Shown here in pieces: positions 1 to 11,030 of a stretch of DNA of 64,000 nt. Source of the stretch: Tragulus kanchil (taxonomy: Eukaryota; Chordata; Mammalia; Artiodactyla; Tragulidae); assembly GCA_022376925.1 (NCBI GenBank), contig JAIOJX010000006.1, positions 59,419,394 through 59,483,393 of the forward strand. The letters run 5' to 3'. Numbering within the stretch: the stretch's first letter is position 1; each line of letters opens with the position of its first letter. The notes beneath the pieces were generated by a model. It did no database searches. It was not told the DNA's origin and saw nothing but the letters and a program-made list of their open reading frames with translations. The position numbers and the translations under genes are program-made.

Positions 1-365
1 ATTGTGAATGAGATCCTTGCCAGATAGAGAATTCTTGGCTGTAGGTTATTCACTTTTTGCCATTTAAATATGTTTTGCCATTCTCTTCTTGCCTGCAGCA
101 TTTATGTTGATACATCAACAGTTAAACATATAGGGTTTCCTTTGTAAGTTATTTGTTGTTTTCTCCTTGATGCTTTAAGTATTCTGTCCTTATATTTAGT
201 CTGTGTTAGCTTGATTAGAATGTACCTTGATGTGTTTCTTCTGGGATTTATCCTGTACAGAAATCTTTGTGCTTCTTGGACTTGCTTCACTAGTTCCTTT
301 CCCATTCTGGGGAAGTTTTCAACTATACTCTCTTCATGAATTTTTCCATAGCCTTTCTTTCTCTT
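1..365 (-). mobile_element. L1 fragment, ORF1 C-terminal region (copy A)
   Basis: Minus-strand L1 sequence. Positions 102-365 read on the minus strand as the L1 ORF1 C-terminal domain, with the family's recognisable PRMGKELVKQVQEAQR and INPRRNTSRYILIKL stretches; ORF1p is the trimeric RNA chaperone of L1. The frame has no start of its own, because the solo LTR inserted at 366 cuts it from the rest of ORF1. The same sequence recurs at 1,171-1,535 through a false-looking duplication. Dead fragment. Confidence 0.85.
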
Positions 366-988
366 TGTAGGGGGCAATGTGTAGTTACTTATCTCTGATT
401 AATAGAAGCGAGGAAACACTTAATTGCCTCTGTACTATTTTCAGAGAACTTCAACCTACACAATGCATCTCCCTCTAATTTAAGAGAATAGAACTTCAAC
501 AGTAAAAAGGCATGGAAGCCAAGATCAGATTTATTAACATAAAGAACATCAAGTCAGTAGTAGTAAATCTTAGTAATTAGCATCAGTATGTCACATCAAA
601 GTTAAAGTACAGAACTCAATCAACAAATGACAGAAAAATCTTACCCCAGAGCTGGAGAGCAGCAACCTCATCGCAGATGTAGCTGATTTCAGTGAGTACG
701 CCCTCGCACAATGTATTCTCCCACCTTTTATAAGAAAATTCTGTTGTCATTTGTCCCCACACTACTTTTCTACATGGCAAAAAGGCCAATGGCTGGGTCA
801 AATTCTCACATAGAGAGTTGTCATGTGCCCTGCCATCCTCTTATCTTCTTTCAATTTGTTACACTGTCTCATAAATCATTGTAAGTTTTTGAAGTTTAAC
901 AGGAAAAACTGATAAAGCTAATTATCTTGTTTTTTTCCCCACAATTCTCACATTCGTTGAAAAGGCAAACTATCTCTTAATCTTACTC
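366..988 (-). mobile_element. LTR-X1, partial copy A (left end only)
   Basis: First duplication copy of the left (U5/R and part of U3) end of the LTR at 1,536-2,716. TATA box is at 724-732, donor-like site at about 641-648 and poly(A) signal at 530-535, all minus strand. Bases 925-988 differ from the second copy by a block substitution and a 20-base length change just before the join, as expected of a poor contig end. Confidence 0.65.
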
Positions 989-1535
989 AAAGTATTTATT
1001 GACATGAATTTTCCTATTGTCATCTTCTTAGATGTTTGATTTGTAGGACTTCACTTGCTCCTGTATTTATTGGTTACATCAGGCCCTTAAACACTTGTTG
1101 TAAGCCTGGTTTCTTGGTATAAAATTCTTTAAGCTTTTGCTTGTCTGTGAAACTTTTCACTTCTCCATAAATTGTGAATGAGATCCTTGCCAGATAGAGA
1201 ATTCTTGGCTGTAGGTTATTCACTTTTTGCCATTTAAATATGTTTTGCCATTCTCTTCTTGCCTGCAGCATTTATGTTGATACATCAACAGTTAAACATA
1301 TAGGGTTTCCTTTGTAAGTTATTTGTTGTTTTCTCCTTGATGCTTTAAGTATTCTGTCCTTATATTTAGTCTGTGTTAGCTTGATTAGAATGTACCTTGA
1401 TGTGTTTCTTCTGGGATTTATCCTGTACAGAAATCTTTGTGCTTCTTGGACTTGCTTCACTAGTTCCTTTCCCATTCTGGGGAAGTTTTCAACTATACTC
1501 TCTTCATGAATTTTTCCATAGCCTTTCTTTCTCTT
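989..1535 (-). mobile_element. L1 fragment, ORF1/ORF2 spacer and ORF1 C-terminus (copy B)
   Basis: Second copy of the L1 segment at the window start, extended leftwards by 182 bases into the ORF1-ORF2 spacer and the start of ORF2. The frame at about 1,272-1,535 is the ORF1 C-terminal domain. It ends at the LTR inserted at 1,536 and resumes as L1 at 2,717. Confidence 0.85.
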
Positions 1536-1699
1536 TGTAGGGGGCAATGTGTAGTTACTTATCTCTGATTAATAGAAGCGAGGAAACACTTAATTGCCTC
1601 TGTACTATTTTCAGAGAACTTCAACCTACACAATGCATCTCCCTCTAATTTAAGAGAATAGAACTTCAACAGTAAAAAGGCATGGAAGCCAAGATCAGA

Positions 1700-1902
1700 T
1701 TTATTAACATAAAGAACATCAAGTCAGTAGTAGTAAATCTTAGTAATTAGCATCAGTATGTCACATCAAAGTTAAAGTACAGAACTCAATCAACAAATGA
1801 CAGAAAAATCTTACCCCAGAGCTGGAGAGCAGCAACCTCATCGCAGATGTAGCTGATTTCAGTGAGTACGCCCTCGCACAATGTATTCTCCCACCTTTTA
1901 TA
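1700..1902 (-). promoter_or_regulatory. TATA box, R-region splice donor and poly(A) signal of LTR-X1
   Basis: Minus-strand TATAAAAGG at 1,894-1,902 is followed 88 bases later by the GT of GGGGTAAG, and about 110 bases after that by AATAAA (1,700-1,705). The donor therefore sits roughly 60 bases into the predicted transcript and before the poly(A) signal, so inside R. The related LTR at 11,940-12,704 keeps nearly the same spacing. Confidence 0.5.
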
Positions 1903-2303
1903 AGAAAATTCTGTTGTCATTTGTCCCCACACTACTTTTCTACATGGCAAAAAGGCCAATGGCTGGGTCAAATTCTCACATAGAGAGTTGTCATGTGCCC
2001 TGCCATCCTCTTATCTTCTTTCAATTTGTTACACTGTCTCATAAATCATTGTAAGTTTTTGAAGTTTAACAGGAAAAACTGATAAAGCTAATTATCTTGT
2101 ATACAATTCTACTTCTGCTTCTATTCATATTCTAAAATCACATTCGTTGAAAAGGCAAACTATCTCTTAATCTTACTCGAATTTACGACCTAAGGGAAAA
2201 AAAGTTGCTTCAAGTTTCTATGACATACAGACCTACAAGGTGAGCTAAGAATTAAACTAACTTATTCTTAGAAAAGCAAATAGATAATATTAGAATGTTG
2301 CCA

Positions 2304-2716
2304 TTAAGGCTTCTTTGATCTGCCTGCAGCTTTCAGGTTTTGCTTGTAAGTAAAGGCTTTCGTCGCAGACAGTTTACTGATAGAAAGTTTACAAGCGACA
2401 ACCTGCTGGGACGCCTGGCAGTGAGTCATAAATTCCTCATTACTGGTAGACGAGTTCTGACTCATTTGACCTGGGCTTCGCTTAGAAACAAATCTTTTCT
2501 TTTTAGGGTTAACATACACACTCTCTTTAGGCAACATCCTTTACACCCATTTCTCAGCCTCATCAGAGCTAACATCACTCTCTAGTGGGCAGAATAAAAG
2601 TCTTAGTGTTTTATCTGGGGTTTGAAGCTCATCTGAATCACTCTCTTCTTCACTAAATTCCCGATATCCTGATGCCCAATATATCTCCAGAAATTCTCCA
2701 GCTTCTGCCCATGACA
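2304..2716 (-). pseudogene. U3-encoded frame in LTR-X1, open at its 5' edge, one internal stop
   Basis: On the minus strand one frame runs from the 5' edge of the LTR for about 410 bases, broken by a single in-frame TAA at 2,541-2,543. The segment before the stop (58 codons inside the LTR) is acidic, with an EEESDSDE cluster and a SDVSSDEAE stretch. The segment after it is basic, with an NPKKKRFVSKR nuclear-localisation-like cluster. An LTR frame with no start of its own that enters from the internal side is how 3' accessory genes overlap U3 in some complex retroviruses. I cannot match the protein to a family. A chance frame is possible, but 410 bases with one stop in AT-rich DNA is unusual. 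Confidence 0.45.
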
Positions 2717-3072
2717 TCTTCTTCTTCTGGGACACCTATAATTCTAATGTTGGTGCATTTGATATTGTCCCATAGGTCTCTGAGGCTTTCCTCAGTTCTT
2801 TTGATTCTTTGTGCTTTGTTCTTCAAACTGTTCTTCAGCAGTTATTTCCACCATTCTATCCTCCCGTTCACTTATCCATTCTTCTGCCTCTGATGCTCTA
2901 GTGTTGAGTCCTTCTATAGTATTTTTAAGTTCAGCAATTGAGTTGTTTGTCTCTGTTTATTTTTCATTTCTTGCATATCTCTTCTCAGTGCACTGATTTC
3001 CTCTAATATCCTGTTTTCAGAGTTTTGGATCCTCCCTAGTATTGCTCTTCTGAATTCTCTTTCAGATAAATT

Positions 3073-3799
3073 CTATGGCATGTGCCCTGCCTTTTATCTT
3101 CTTTCAATTTGTTACACTGTCTCATAAATCATTGTAAGTTTTTGAAGTTTAACAGGAAAAACTGATAAAGCTAATTATCTTGTATACAATTCTACTTCTG
3201 CTTCTATTCATATTCTAAAATCACATTCGTTGAAAAGGCAAACTATCTCTTAATCTTACTCGAATTTACGACCTAAGGGAAAAAAAGTTGCTTCAAGTTT
3301 CTATGACATACAGACCTACAAGGTGAGCTAAGAATTAAACTAACTTATTCTTAGAAAAGCAAATAGATAATATTAGAATGTTGCCATTAAGGCTTCTTTG
3401 ATCTGCCTGCAGCTTTCAGGTTTTGCTTGTAAGTAAAGGCTTTCGTCGCAGACAGTTTACTGATAGAAAGTTTACAAGCGACAACCTGCTGGGACGCCTG
3501 GCAGTGAGTCATAAATTCCTCATTACTGGTAGACGAGTTCTGACTCATTTGACCTGGGCTTCGCTTAGAAACAAATCTTTTCTTTTTAGGGTTAACATAC
3601 ACACTCTCTTTAGGCAACATCCTTTACACCCATTTCTCAGCCTCATCAGAGCTAACATCACTCTCTAGTGGGCAGAATAAAAGTCTTAGTGTTTTATCTG
3701 GGGTTTGAAGCTCATCTGAATCACTCTCTTCTTCACTAAATTCCCGATATCCTGATGCCCAATATATCTCCAGAAATTCTCCAGCTTCTGCCCATGACA
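3073..3799 (-). mobile_element. LTR-X1, partial copy B (right end only)
   Basis: Duplicate of the U3 portion of the LTR at 1,536-2,716 (its 1,990-2,716 part). It starts with a garbled head at 3,073-3,100 and ends at the same target duplication (3,800-3,803). It carries the same U3 reading frame as 2,304-2,716. Confidence 0.65.
3387..3799 (-). pseudogene. U3-encoded frame of LTR-X1, duplicate copy
   Basis: Identical second copy of the frame at 2,304-2,716, carried by the 1,083-bp duplication, with the same internal stop. It gives no independent evidence that the frame is selected. Confidence 0.4.
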
Positions 3800-3824
3800 T
3801 CTTCTTCTTCTGGGACACCTATAA

Positions 3825-6020
3825 TTCTAATGTTGGTGCATTTGATATTGTCCCATAGGTCTCTGAGGCTTTCCTCAGTTCTTTTGATTCTTTGTGCTTT
3901 GTTCTTCAAACTGTTCTTCAGCAGTTATTTCCACCATTCTATCCTCCCGTTCACTTATCCATTCTTCTGCCTCTGATGCTCTAGTGTTGAGTCCTTCTAT
4001 AGTATTTTTAAGTTCAGCAATTGAGTTGTTTGTCTCTGTTTATTTTTCATTTCTTGCATATCTCTTCTCAGTGCACTGATTTCCTCTAATATCCTGTTTT
4101 CAGAGTTTTGGATCCTCCCTAGTATTGCTCTTCTGAATTCTCTTTCAGATAAATTGTCTATCCATTTTCTGTTATTTGTAACTGTGTTTCTCTGACTTGT
4201 TCCTTCATTTGTGCAGTGTTTCTCTGTCTTTTCACTTTTATTTCAATTTTTATTTCTTTGTGTGTGTGTGTGTGTGTGTGATGGAAGTATTTCTCCCCCT
4301 AGCTGCATGTTTGAATTCTCCTTTCATTTTGGTTTCTGTCCTTGTAGAAGGATTCGGTGGTTTGTGACTTAGGTAATGCTGTGTCTTGTTTGCAGGTGAG
4401 TAATCTTTAGTGTTGTATGTTCTTTAATAGTGTAGGTTCTTCAAGTCTGGGCTTCCACTCCAAGGGTCCTTGGATTGATCTCTTGCCAGGGATGATAAGC
4501 TCTATGTCTGGTTTGTTATGGCATTCAGTGGTATTAGGTCAAATATAGGCATATGAGGGACAAAAGATGCATCCCTGGTCGACGACAATCATAAAATCAT
4601 GCAAATGTTTTTTAACATAATGAAAAAATATGCATACATGCACGCTAATAAACAAAACTTAGCAGTCTTACAGGGATCAAATAAAGTAAATTTTTCTGGC
4701 AGATGGTGCAATCAAAGTTGGTACCTGACCATTAAGCTCTAAATTAATTAATACACCAGCTGGCAAAAACAGATCCAGAGCAAGGTCTCAGCCGGGAATA
4801 TTGCAATGAAAGCAGTTTTTAACTAAAACATATTTTGGGAGATGGAGGAGGGTGTATGAATAATGAGAAGGAATAGATTCATGGTGCTAGGATTTTATAG
4901 GGTGCTTTTGGATTATTATCTTTTCTGCCCAAATTTTTGGTTTCTAATGTTGGTGCATTTGATATTGTCCCATAGGTCTCTGAGGCTTTCCTCAGTTCTT
5001 TTGATTCTTTGTGCTTTGTTCTTCAAACTGTTCTTCAGCAGTTATTTCCACCATTCTATCCTCCCGTTCACTTATCCATTCTTCTGCCTCTGATGCTCTA
5101 GTGTTGAGTCCTTCTATAGTATTTTTAAGTTCAGCAATTGAGTTGTTTGTCTCTGTTTATTTTTCATTTCTTGCATATCTCTTCTCAGTGCACTGATTTC
5201 CTCTAATATCCTGTTTTCAGAGTTTTGGATCCTCCCTAGTATTGCTCTTCTGAATTCTCTTTCAGATAAATTGTCTATCCATTTTCTGTTATTTGTAACT
5301 GTGTTTCTCTGACTTGTTCCTTCATTTGTGCAGTGTTTCTCTGTCTTTTCACTTTTATTTCAATTTTTATTTCTTTGTGTGTGTGTGTGTGTGTGTGATG
5401 GAAGTATTTCTCCCCCTAGCTGCATGTTTGAATTCTCCTTTCATTTTGGTTTCTGTCCTTGTAGAAGGATTCGGTGGTTTGTGACTTAGGTAATGCTGTG
5501 TCTTGTTTGCAGGTGAGTAATCTTTAGTGTTGTATGTTCTTTAATAGTGTAGGTTCTTCAAGTCTGGGCTTCCACTCCAAGGGTCCTTGGATTGATCTCT
5601 TGCCAGGGATGATAAGCTCTATGTCTGGTTTGTTATGGCATTCAGTGGTATTAGGTCAAATATAGGCATATGAGGGACAAAAGATGCATCCCTGGTCGAC
5701 GACAATCATAAAATCATGCAAATGTTTTTTAACATAATGGAAAAATATGCATACATGCACGCTAATAAACAAAACTTAGCAGTCTTACAGGGATCAAATA
5801 AAGTAAATTTTTCTGGCAGATGGTGCAATCAAAGTTGGTACCTGACCATTAAGCTCTAAATTAATTAATACACCAGCTGGCAAAAACAGATCCAGAGCAA
5901 GGTCTCAGCCGGGAATATTGCAATGAAAGCAGTTTTTAACTAAAACATATTTTGGGAGATGGAGGAGGGTGTATGAATAATGAGAAGGAATAGATTCATG
6001 GTGCTAGGATTTTATAGGGT
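3825..6020. repeat. Overlap duplication 3
   Basis: Copy A 3,825-4,903, copy B 4,942-6,020, spacing 1,117. Unmatched tail at 4,904-4,941. Confidence 0.9.
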
Positions 6021-7085
6021 CAGATAACAGAGATTAGTGTGTAGTTGAGGTTTGTATAGCTGGAAAAGAACATTAGAGACAGCAAGGTAGGGAATATTTA
6101 CAGAGAGGATAACAGTAGACATAGAAAGATTTTACAGTTAGAGCAAAGTGAGAGGAGGCTGCGCTATAAGAAGAAGAAGAAGAAAAAGAAAAATATAATA
6201 ACAATGCTTAATTTATTTTTAATTACTAAAAAAATAGTAAAACTGTCCTTGGTTTTTATCTTCTCATCTGCGTGTGAACTTTCCACCAGTTTGCTCTTGA
6301 TGCTGTCCGAGATTTCCCTAGTCTGTATTGGTGGGGTTGGGTGTGGGAGTTGGACTACTACTTTATGTCTTAGGTTTCAGTGAGGGTCAGTTTTTCTTGT
6401 AGTCAAGACATTTGCAGAACCAGTTGCTCTGGTTCCTGTTTTGGTTTCATCTAAACAAAGGCTCTTGTTCTTGGCAGGAAATCTCCAGTCGATGGAGCGG
6501 GCGTAGGTTGTGCCCCTGGACTCTGTGCTGCGGCGGGGGGCGGGTGTGTGTGTGTGGTTTCCTGGTTCTATTACATACCCTCTGGTAGTCTTCAGTCTCC
6601 TCTCCATTCCTGGAGCTTCTGACGTGACCCTGCTGCTGGAGGGACTGAGCACTTCTCTTCCAGGATCTCGTCCCGGTGGCCCGCCTCTTTGCCACAGCTC
6701 TGGGGCTACACAGGCTAGTTCAAACAGCCGGCACCCGCCTGTCCTGTGGGATTAAAGTTTGCCACTTGCCCCAAACGTGGGTGACCGCTTCCCGGTCACA
6801 ACCCCAGATCTCATTCCAGATTCCCAGCTTCCTTGCGGCAGCTCTGGGGCTGCGTGGGTTAGTTTGAGCATTTGGCACACTCCTTTCTCGCGGGACTAAA
6901 CCTTCCTTTTTGCTCTATATGCAGGTGGCTGCTTCACCGTCCAGCTTGAGCAGGGCTTCTGGACTGCCACCCGTGTGAGATTTCGCATTCTGTTTCCCAC
7001 ACCCTGTTAACATTCAGTCTCAGGCTCACCTGGCACATCCCTTTCACAGTGCTGATCCCAGCGGGATTCTCACACTCCTTTGCCT

Positions 7086-7761
7086 GATTTTAATCAGGAA
7101 TCTTTATTACATGTTCATTAATGTAGCGTATTTAGAGTATTAGGGTAGAGAACTCTTCAGAGTAAAAAATTTGTAATGAAATAAAAGACATTTCACACCC
7201 TCAAGAAGTTTATTTTTTTTAACACATCAATAAAGACATTAAAAGAAGTTGCAAAACTTTTTGGGTATTTAGTGTCTGTTAATTTCTTGCCCAGCCAACA
7301 GGTCAATTGCTTGCCTTCAAGAGGGGAAGAAATGAGAGCGATTAAACATACAAATAATATGAGACACATTAATGAAATGTTTCAGAGTTACTTCAACAAG
7401 AGTTACTAATTATCTTTTATCTTGGCAATAATACAACAGGAAAATGACACTGATAACTACTGAAAAAAAATGTCAGCTTAATACTCTAGTTGTCCCATTA
7501 TTACCACAGCAAAGTCATGAGCATTTTTCTCTTTATCTCTGACTTGCAAAAATAACATCCTTTTCTTCAACTAAATTTTAAAGTATGCTTTCAATCTATG
7601 GTGATTATAAATAATGAATATGCAATATAACTCATGAATATTTTAATAACTCCGCCACATGGAAAGTGCTAGTACATTTAGTTTTTAAAGATGAATTCAA
7701 ATGTAAAATTTTGAACAGGTACGTGTTTTTTTCCCAATATTGCTAAGGTCACACAGCTGAT
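7086..7761. other. Unique AT-rich intergenic DNA
   Basis: I see no open frame of note and no clear repeat here; it may be very old repeat sequence. Confidence 0.5.
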
Positions 7762-7779
7762 AATATAGGAGCTACTTTT

Positions 7780-7957
7780 TCATATGTATTTTTTATTTTT
7801 ACTTTTGCAGTATTTTGTTGTTTACAGATATGTATAATCCCAGACTAGTTATATGTATATCCCTGGCCCCCATCAATCCTCCATCCCTCTCCCAGTCCGA
7901 CCCCACTCTGCTGTCCCATCCCTCCAGGCCATCTCACAGCACCCCTGCAGGATCCTC
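7780..7957 (-). mobile_element. 5'-truncated L1 3' end with perfect 18-bp target duplication
   Basis: About 178 bp of the L1 3'UTR (the segment that reads gttgtttacagatatgtata on plus), with a T-rich tail at the left. It is flanked by exact copies of aatataggagctactttt at 7,762-7,779 and 7,958-7,975, the mark of target-primed reverse transcription. The perfect duplication suggests a fairly recent insertion. Confidence 0.9.
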
Positions 7958-8034
7958 AATATAGGAGCTACTTTTGTTTTGAACTCTTGATGCATATCAA
8001 ATGTTTATCTTTTTAAAATAGCTATATTCCTGCA

Positions 8035-10190
8035 CAATAGTTCCTCAATCTTATCCCTATTTTTCCCATGAGTAAACAGAAACCCAGGCTGGTTAAATAA
8101 TTGTCCCAATGCCAGTAACTATTAAGTGACAAAGTAATATTTTGGCTCATATTTTTGCTGCAGCAGTATATTTCATTCAGAGTTATACAATATGGTATAA
8201 AATCGAAATTCAGCTTGAACTTAATCTAAATGCTACAAAACTTGCATTAGACATAATTATTTCACAGAGCTGCCCCTTCCATTGACCTTGGTTTTCTTCT
8301 ATTTTTATTCCATAATTTCTTCTAGGCTAATTTAAAGCAGGATCTGTAATCATTTTTTTGTATATTACTTACTCCTAGATGAATATTCAAAATTTTCATT
8401 TCTTCTGAATACAAGGCATTAGATAGCTCCAGGTGACTATTACCACTCCTATCTAACTGGTCCAATTCCAATATATTTCATCAAAACCTGGTTATTTTTT
8501 AGTTGTTTTCTCAGCAAATAACACCATGATACAATTAAATTTTTCTGTCAAAATTTAAAAAGACTCTCCTGCTCTAAGCTTTATCTCACTGACTATTTCT
8601 AATACATCATCAACATCAATTAACTTTATCTACAAATTCTTTCTGATTGATCCATGTTCCTAAATCTCCTCTGTCTCAAGCCTGTTACAAACTGTCATCA
8701 TCTCATATCTTGATTGTTGTAAAACCTAATTTACTGCCTATTTTTCACTCAGATCCACTTCTAAGCCACTCAACATATCACATATAGCTGAAGAGGCATT
8801 CTCAAAACATGCATCAGCTCATTCCATGTAAGCTAAAACTCTTCAACAGCTAACCATTGCTTTAAGTTAAATTCACTGAGTTTGCCTATAAGTCTCTACA
8901 TAATCTGTCTCCCAAATTTCATTAAATATCATTTCCTTAGTTATAAAATGTATTCAGCTCAAGTCCAGGAGGGGTTTGTGGGTTTTGTGCAGTCCTCTTC
9001 ATTAGATACGAATTCTACTGTGACAATCAAAGGAAAAACACAGGTGAACTGTCTGCTCTGAAACAGGGATGGGCTGCAAACCATTGAAAATCTCATTATT
9101 GCTATATCTTTTGCAGCAAATTTTCCAATAGTTCCTCAATCTTATCCCTATTTTTCCCATGAGTAAACAGAAACCCAGGCTGGTTAAATAATTGTCCCAA
9201 TGCCAGTAACTATTAAGTGACAAAGTAATATTTTGGCTCATATTTTTGCTGCAGCAGTATATTTCATTCAGAGTTATACAATATGGTATAAAATCGAAAT
9301 TCAGCTTGAACTTAATCTAAATGCTACAAAACTTGCATTAGACATAATTATTTCACAGAGCTGCCCCTTCCATTGACCTTGGTTTTCTTCTATTTTTATT
9401 CCATAATTTCTTCTAGGCTAATTTAAAGCAGGATCTGTAATCATTTTTTTGTATATTACTTACTCCTAGATGAATATTCAAAATTTTCATTTCTTCTGAA
9501 TACAAGGCATTAGATAGCTCCAGGTGACTATTACCACTCCTATCTAACTGGTCCAATTCCAATATATTTCATCAAAACCTGGTTATTTTTTAGTTGTTTT
9601 CTCAGCAAATAACACCATGATACAATTAAATTTTTCTGTCAAAATTTAAAAAGACTCTCCTGCTCTAAGCTTTATCTCACTGACTATTTCTAATACATCA
9701 TCAACATCAATTAACTTTATCTACAAATTCTTTCTGATTGATCCATGTTCCTAAATCTCCTCTGTCTCAAGCCTGTTACAAACTGTCATCATCTCATATC
9801 TTGATTGTTGTAAAACCTAATTTACTGCCTATTTTTCACTCAGATCCACTTCTAAGCCACTCAACATATCACATATAGCTGAAGAGGCATTCTCAAAACA
9901 TGCATCAGCTCATTCCATGTAAGCTAAAACTCTTCAACAGCTAACCATTGCTTTAAGTTAAATTCACTGAGTTTGCCTATAAGTCTCTACATAATCTGTC
10001 TCCCAAATTTCATTAAATATCATTTCCTTAGTGATAAAATGTATCCAGCTCAAGTCCAGGAGGGGTTTGTGGGTTTTGTGCAGTCCTCTTCATTAGATAC
10101 GAATTCTACTGTGACAATCAAAGGAAAAACACAGGTGAACTGTCTGCTCTGAAACAGGGATGGGCTGCAAACTTCATTGAAAATCTCATT
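8035..10190. repeat. Overlap duplication 4
   Basis: Copy A 8,035-9,097, copy B 9,126-10,190, spacing about 1,091. Unmatched tail at 9,098-9,125. It lies in unique DNA, so transposon homology cannot explain it. Confidence 0.9.
8700..8945 (+). mobile_element. Possible old L2 LINE remnant
   Basis: The order of phrases around aaaactcttcaacagctaac and ctctacataatctg resembles the L2 3' coding region, heavily decayed. The call rests on remembered consensus shape only. A duplicate is at about 9,793-10,040. Confidence 0.35.
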
Positions 10191-10330
10191 TGGGGAAGGA
10201 AGGTTGGGAGAGCCATACCAATGATAAGAACCAATAGGAACAATTTTATAAAAACTTTTCCCTGATAGCAAAGACAGTTACATAAGTAGACTTTCACTCT
10301 GTTCTCTGGGAACACACCTTTTGTCTACTC
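10030..10330 (+). other. Unclassified segment with CCAAT and TATA-like boxes
   Basis: Plus strand shows ccaat at about 10,231 and ttataaaa about 15 bases on, spacing like an LTR or Pol II core promoter. No ends or target duplication could be defined, and the 73-codon minus frame at 10,050-10,271 is not recognisable. It may be part of an old LTR. Confidence 0.2.
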
Positions 10331-11030
10331 TTATTCCTATAGTCCATAGTAACATTTGTAATAGGCATTAGGGAGTATTCCTGCTTAGGAAATTCATAAT
10401 CTGTAGTCATATCCTGTAAGTACAATTATTTTTAAGGTAGGTTTATGATTTATTTGCCAATACAGTTCTTGAAAAAATGAATCTAATGACCTCAGGAAGT
10501 ACCACATATTGGAAATTATACTCAGGTTCTCTGTTAGATGTAATTATATTGCTTGGTTTATTTATTTGAATCTTATTTGCTTTCTTTCCCTCTCAAATCA
10601 CTGGTGTATGATTTGAACCCTGTTAGTCAGTACCCCCACATCTCAACCTCTGTCTATAGCGAAGTCCCTTGTTCAGCTAAAAGATCTCCATGGGCCTTTT
10701 CCAGTTGATGATCTAGAAAGAGTTGCAACTCGAAGGTCTTAGATTTTTCTTATTTCTTCTGGTTTGAATTCACTTTCCTCAAAATAGCCAATTCTTTCTG
10801 AGACCTAGTTCTCTTTTTATATATGTACTTATCTTTTCCAATGCTTTAAAAACAAAACACATAGCTGATAGTCTGCTATATAATCTTTTCATCTGCAGTT
10901 ACTCAGATTTTCAAGGAAACAATTTTACAAAATAATTCTCTTGTACAAAAATTGGTATGTTTCCAATGTCTGATAAGAGCACCCTCACTGACTGCCACCT
11001 GCTAACTAAGCTAATTGACTTTCAAACTTC

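Larger units (their letters stand above)
1..2178. repeat. Overlap duplication 1
   Basis: Copy A 1-988 (begins before the window), copy B 989-2,178, spacing 1,170. Join at 988/989. The last 60 bases of copy A are altered. Confidence 0.9.
1536..2716 (-). mobile_element. Solo LTR, unrecognised family (LTR-X1), complete copy
   Basis: A 1,181-bp element inside L1 ORF1. On the minus strand it begins TGTCATGGGCA and ends TGCCCCCTACA, a TG/CA-type pair of imperfect inverted ends. The four bases tctt flank it at 1,532-1,535 and 2,717-2,720, and removing the element restores L1 sequence matching the intact L1 at 34,230-34,270. Order on the minus strand is U3 of about 800 bp, TATAAAAGG (1,894-1,902), a GGGGTAAG splice-donor-like site (about 1,811-1,818), AATAAA (1,700-1,705) and U5 of about 160 bp. 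A donor within R and a long U3 recall spumaviruses; class I ERVs also make 4-bp duplications. A related shorter LTR lies at 11,940-12,704. I do not recognise the family. Confidence 0.7.
1990..4155. repeat. Overlap duplication 2
   Basis: Copy A 1,990-3,072, copy B 3,073-4,155, spacing 1,083. The first 25 bases of copy B carry a small deletion. Confidence 0.9.
2717..7085 (-). mobile_element. L1, ORF1 N-terminal part and 5'UTR (continuation of the L1 at 1-365)
   Basis: Minus-strand L1 resumes after the solo LTR. Positions 2,721-3,072, 3,800-4,320 and 4,942-5,440 cover the ORF1 coiled-coil region; 4,320-6,180 is the ORF1/5'UTR boundary; 6,180-7,085 is GC-richer 5'UTR that parallels the L1 at 36,780-37,590. 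The extreme 5' end with the gccaagatggcgg motif is missing, so it is 5'-truncated. Two duplications (joins near 3,072 and 4,941) inflate its length. It encodes no intact protein. Confidence 0.8.
7976..11030. other. Mostly unique DNA, partly duplicated
   Basis: Positions 8,035-9,097 recur at 9,126-10,190. A weak L2-like stretch lies at 8,700-8,945 (again at 9,793-10,040), recognised from its resemblance to the L2 3' coding region. The remainder has no recognised repeat and no convincing frame. Confidence 0.45.

Noticed and set aside
2304..2716. piggyBac-type transposase N-terminus
   Set aside because: The acidic stretch is vaguely similar in style, but there is no TTAA duplication, no catalytic domain, and TATA, donor-like and poly(A) signals mark the element as an LTR.
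4258..4280. Short (gt)n run as a CRISPR-like or regulatory repeat
   Set aside because: A simple dinucleotide microsatellite inside L1, repeated at about 5,377 by the overlap duplication.
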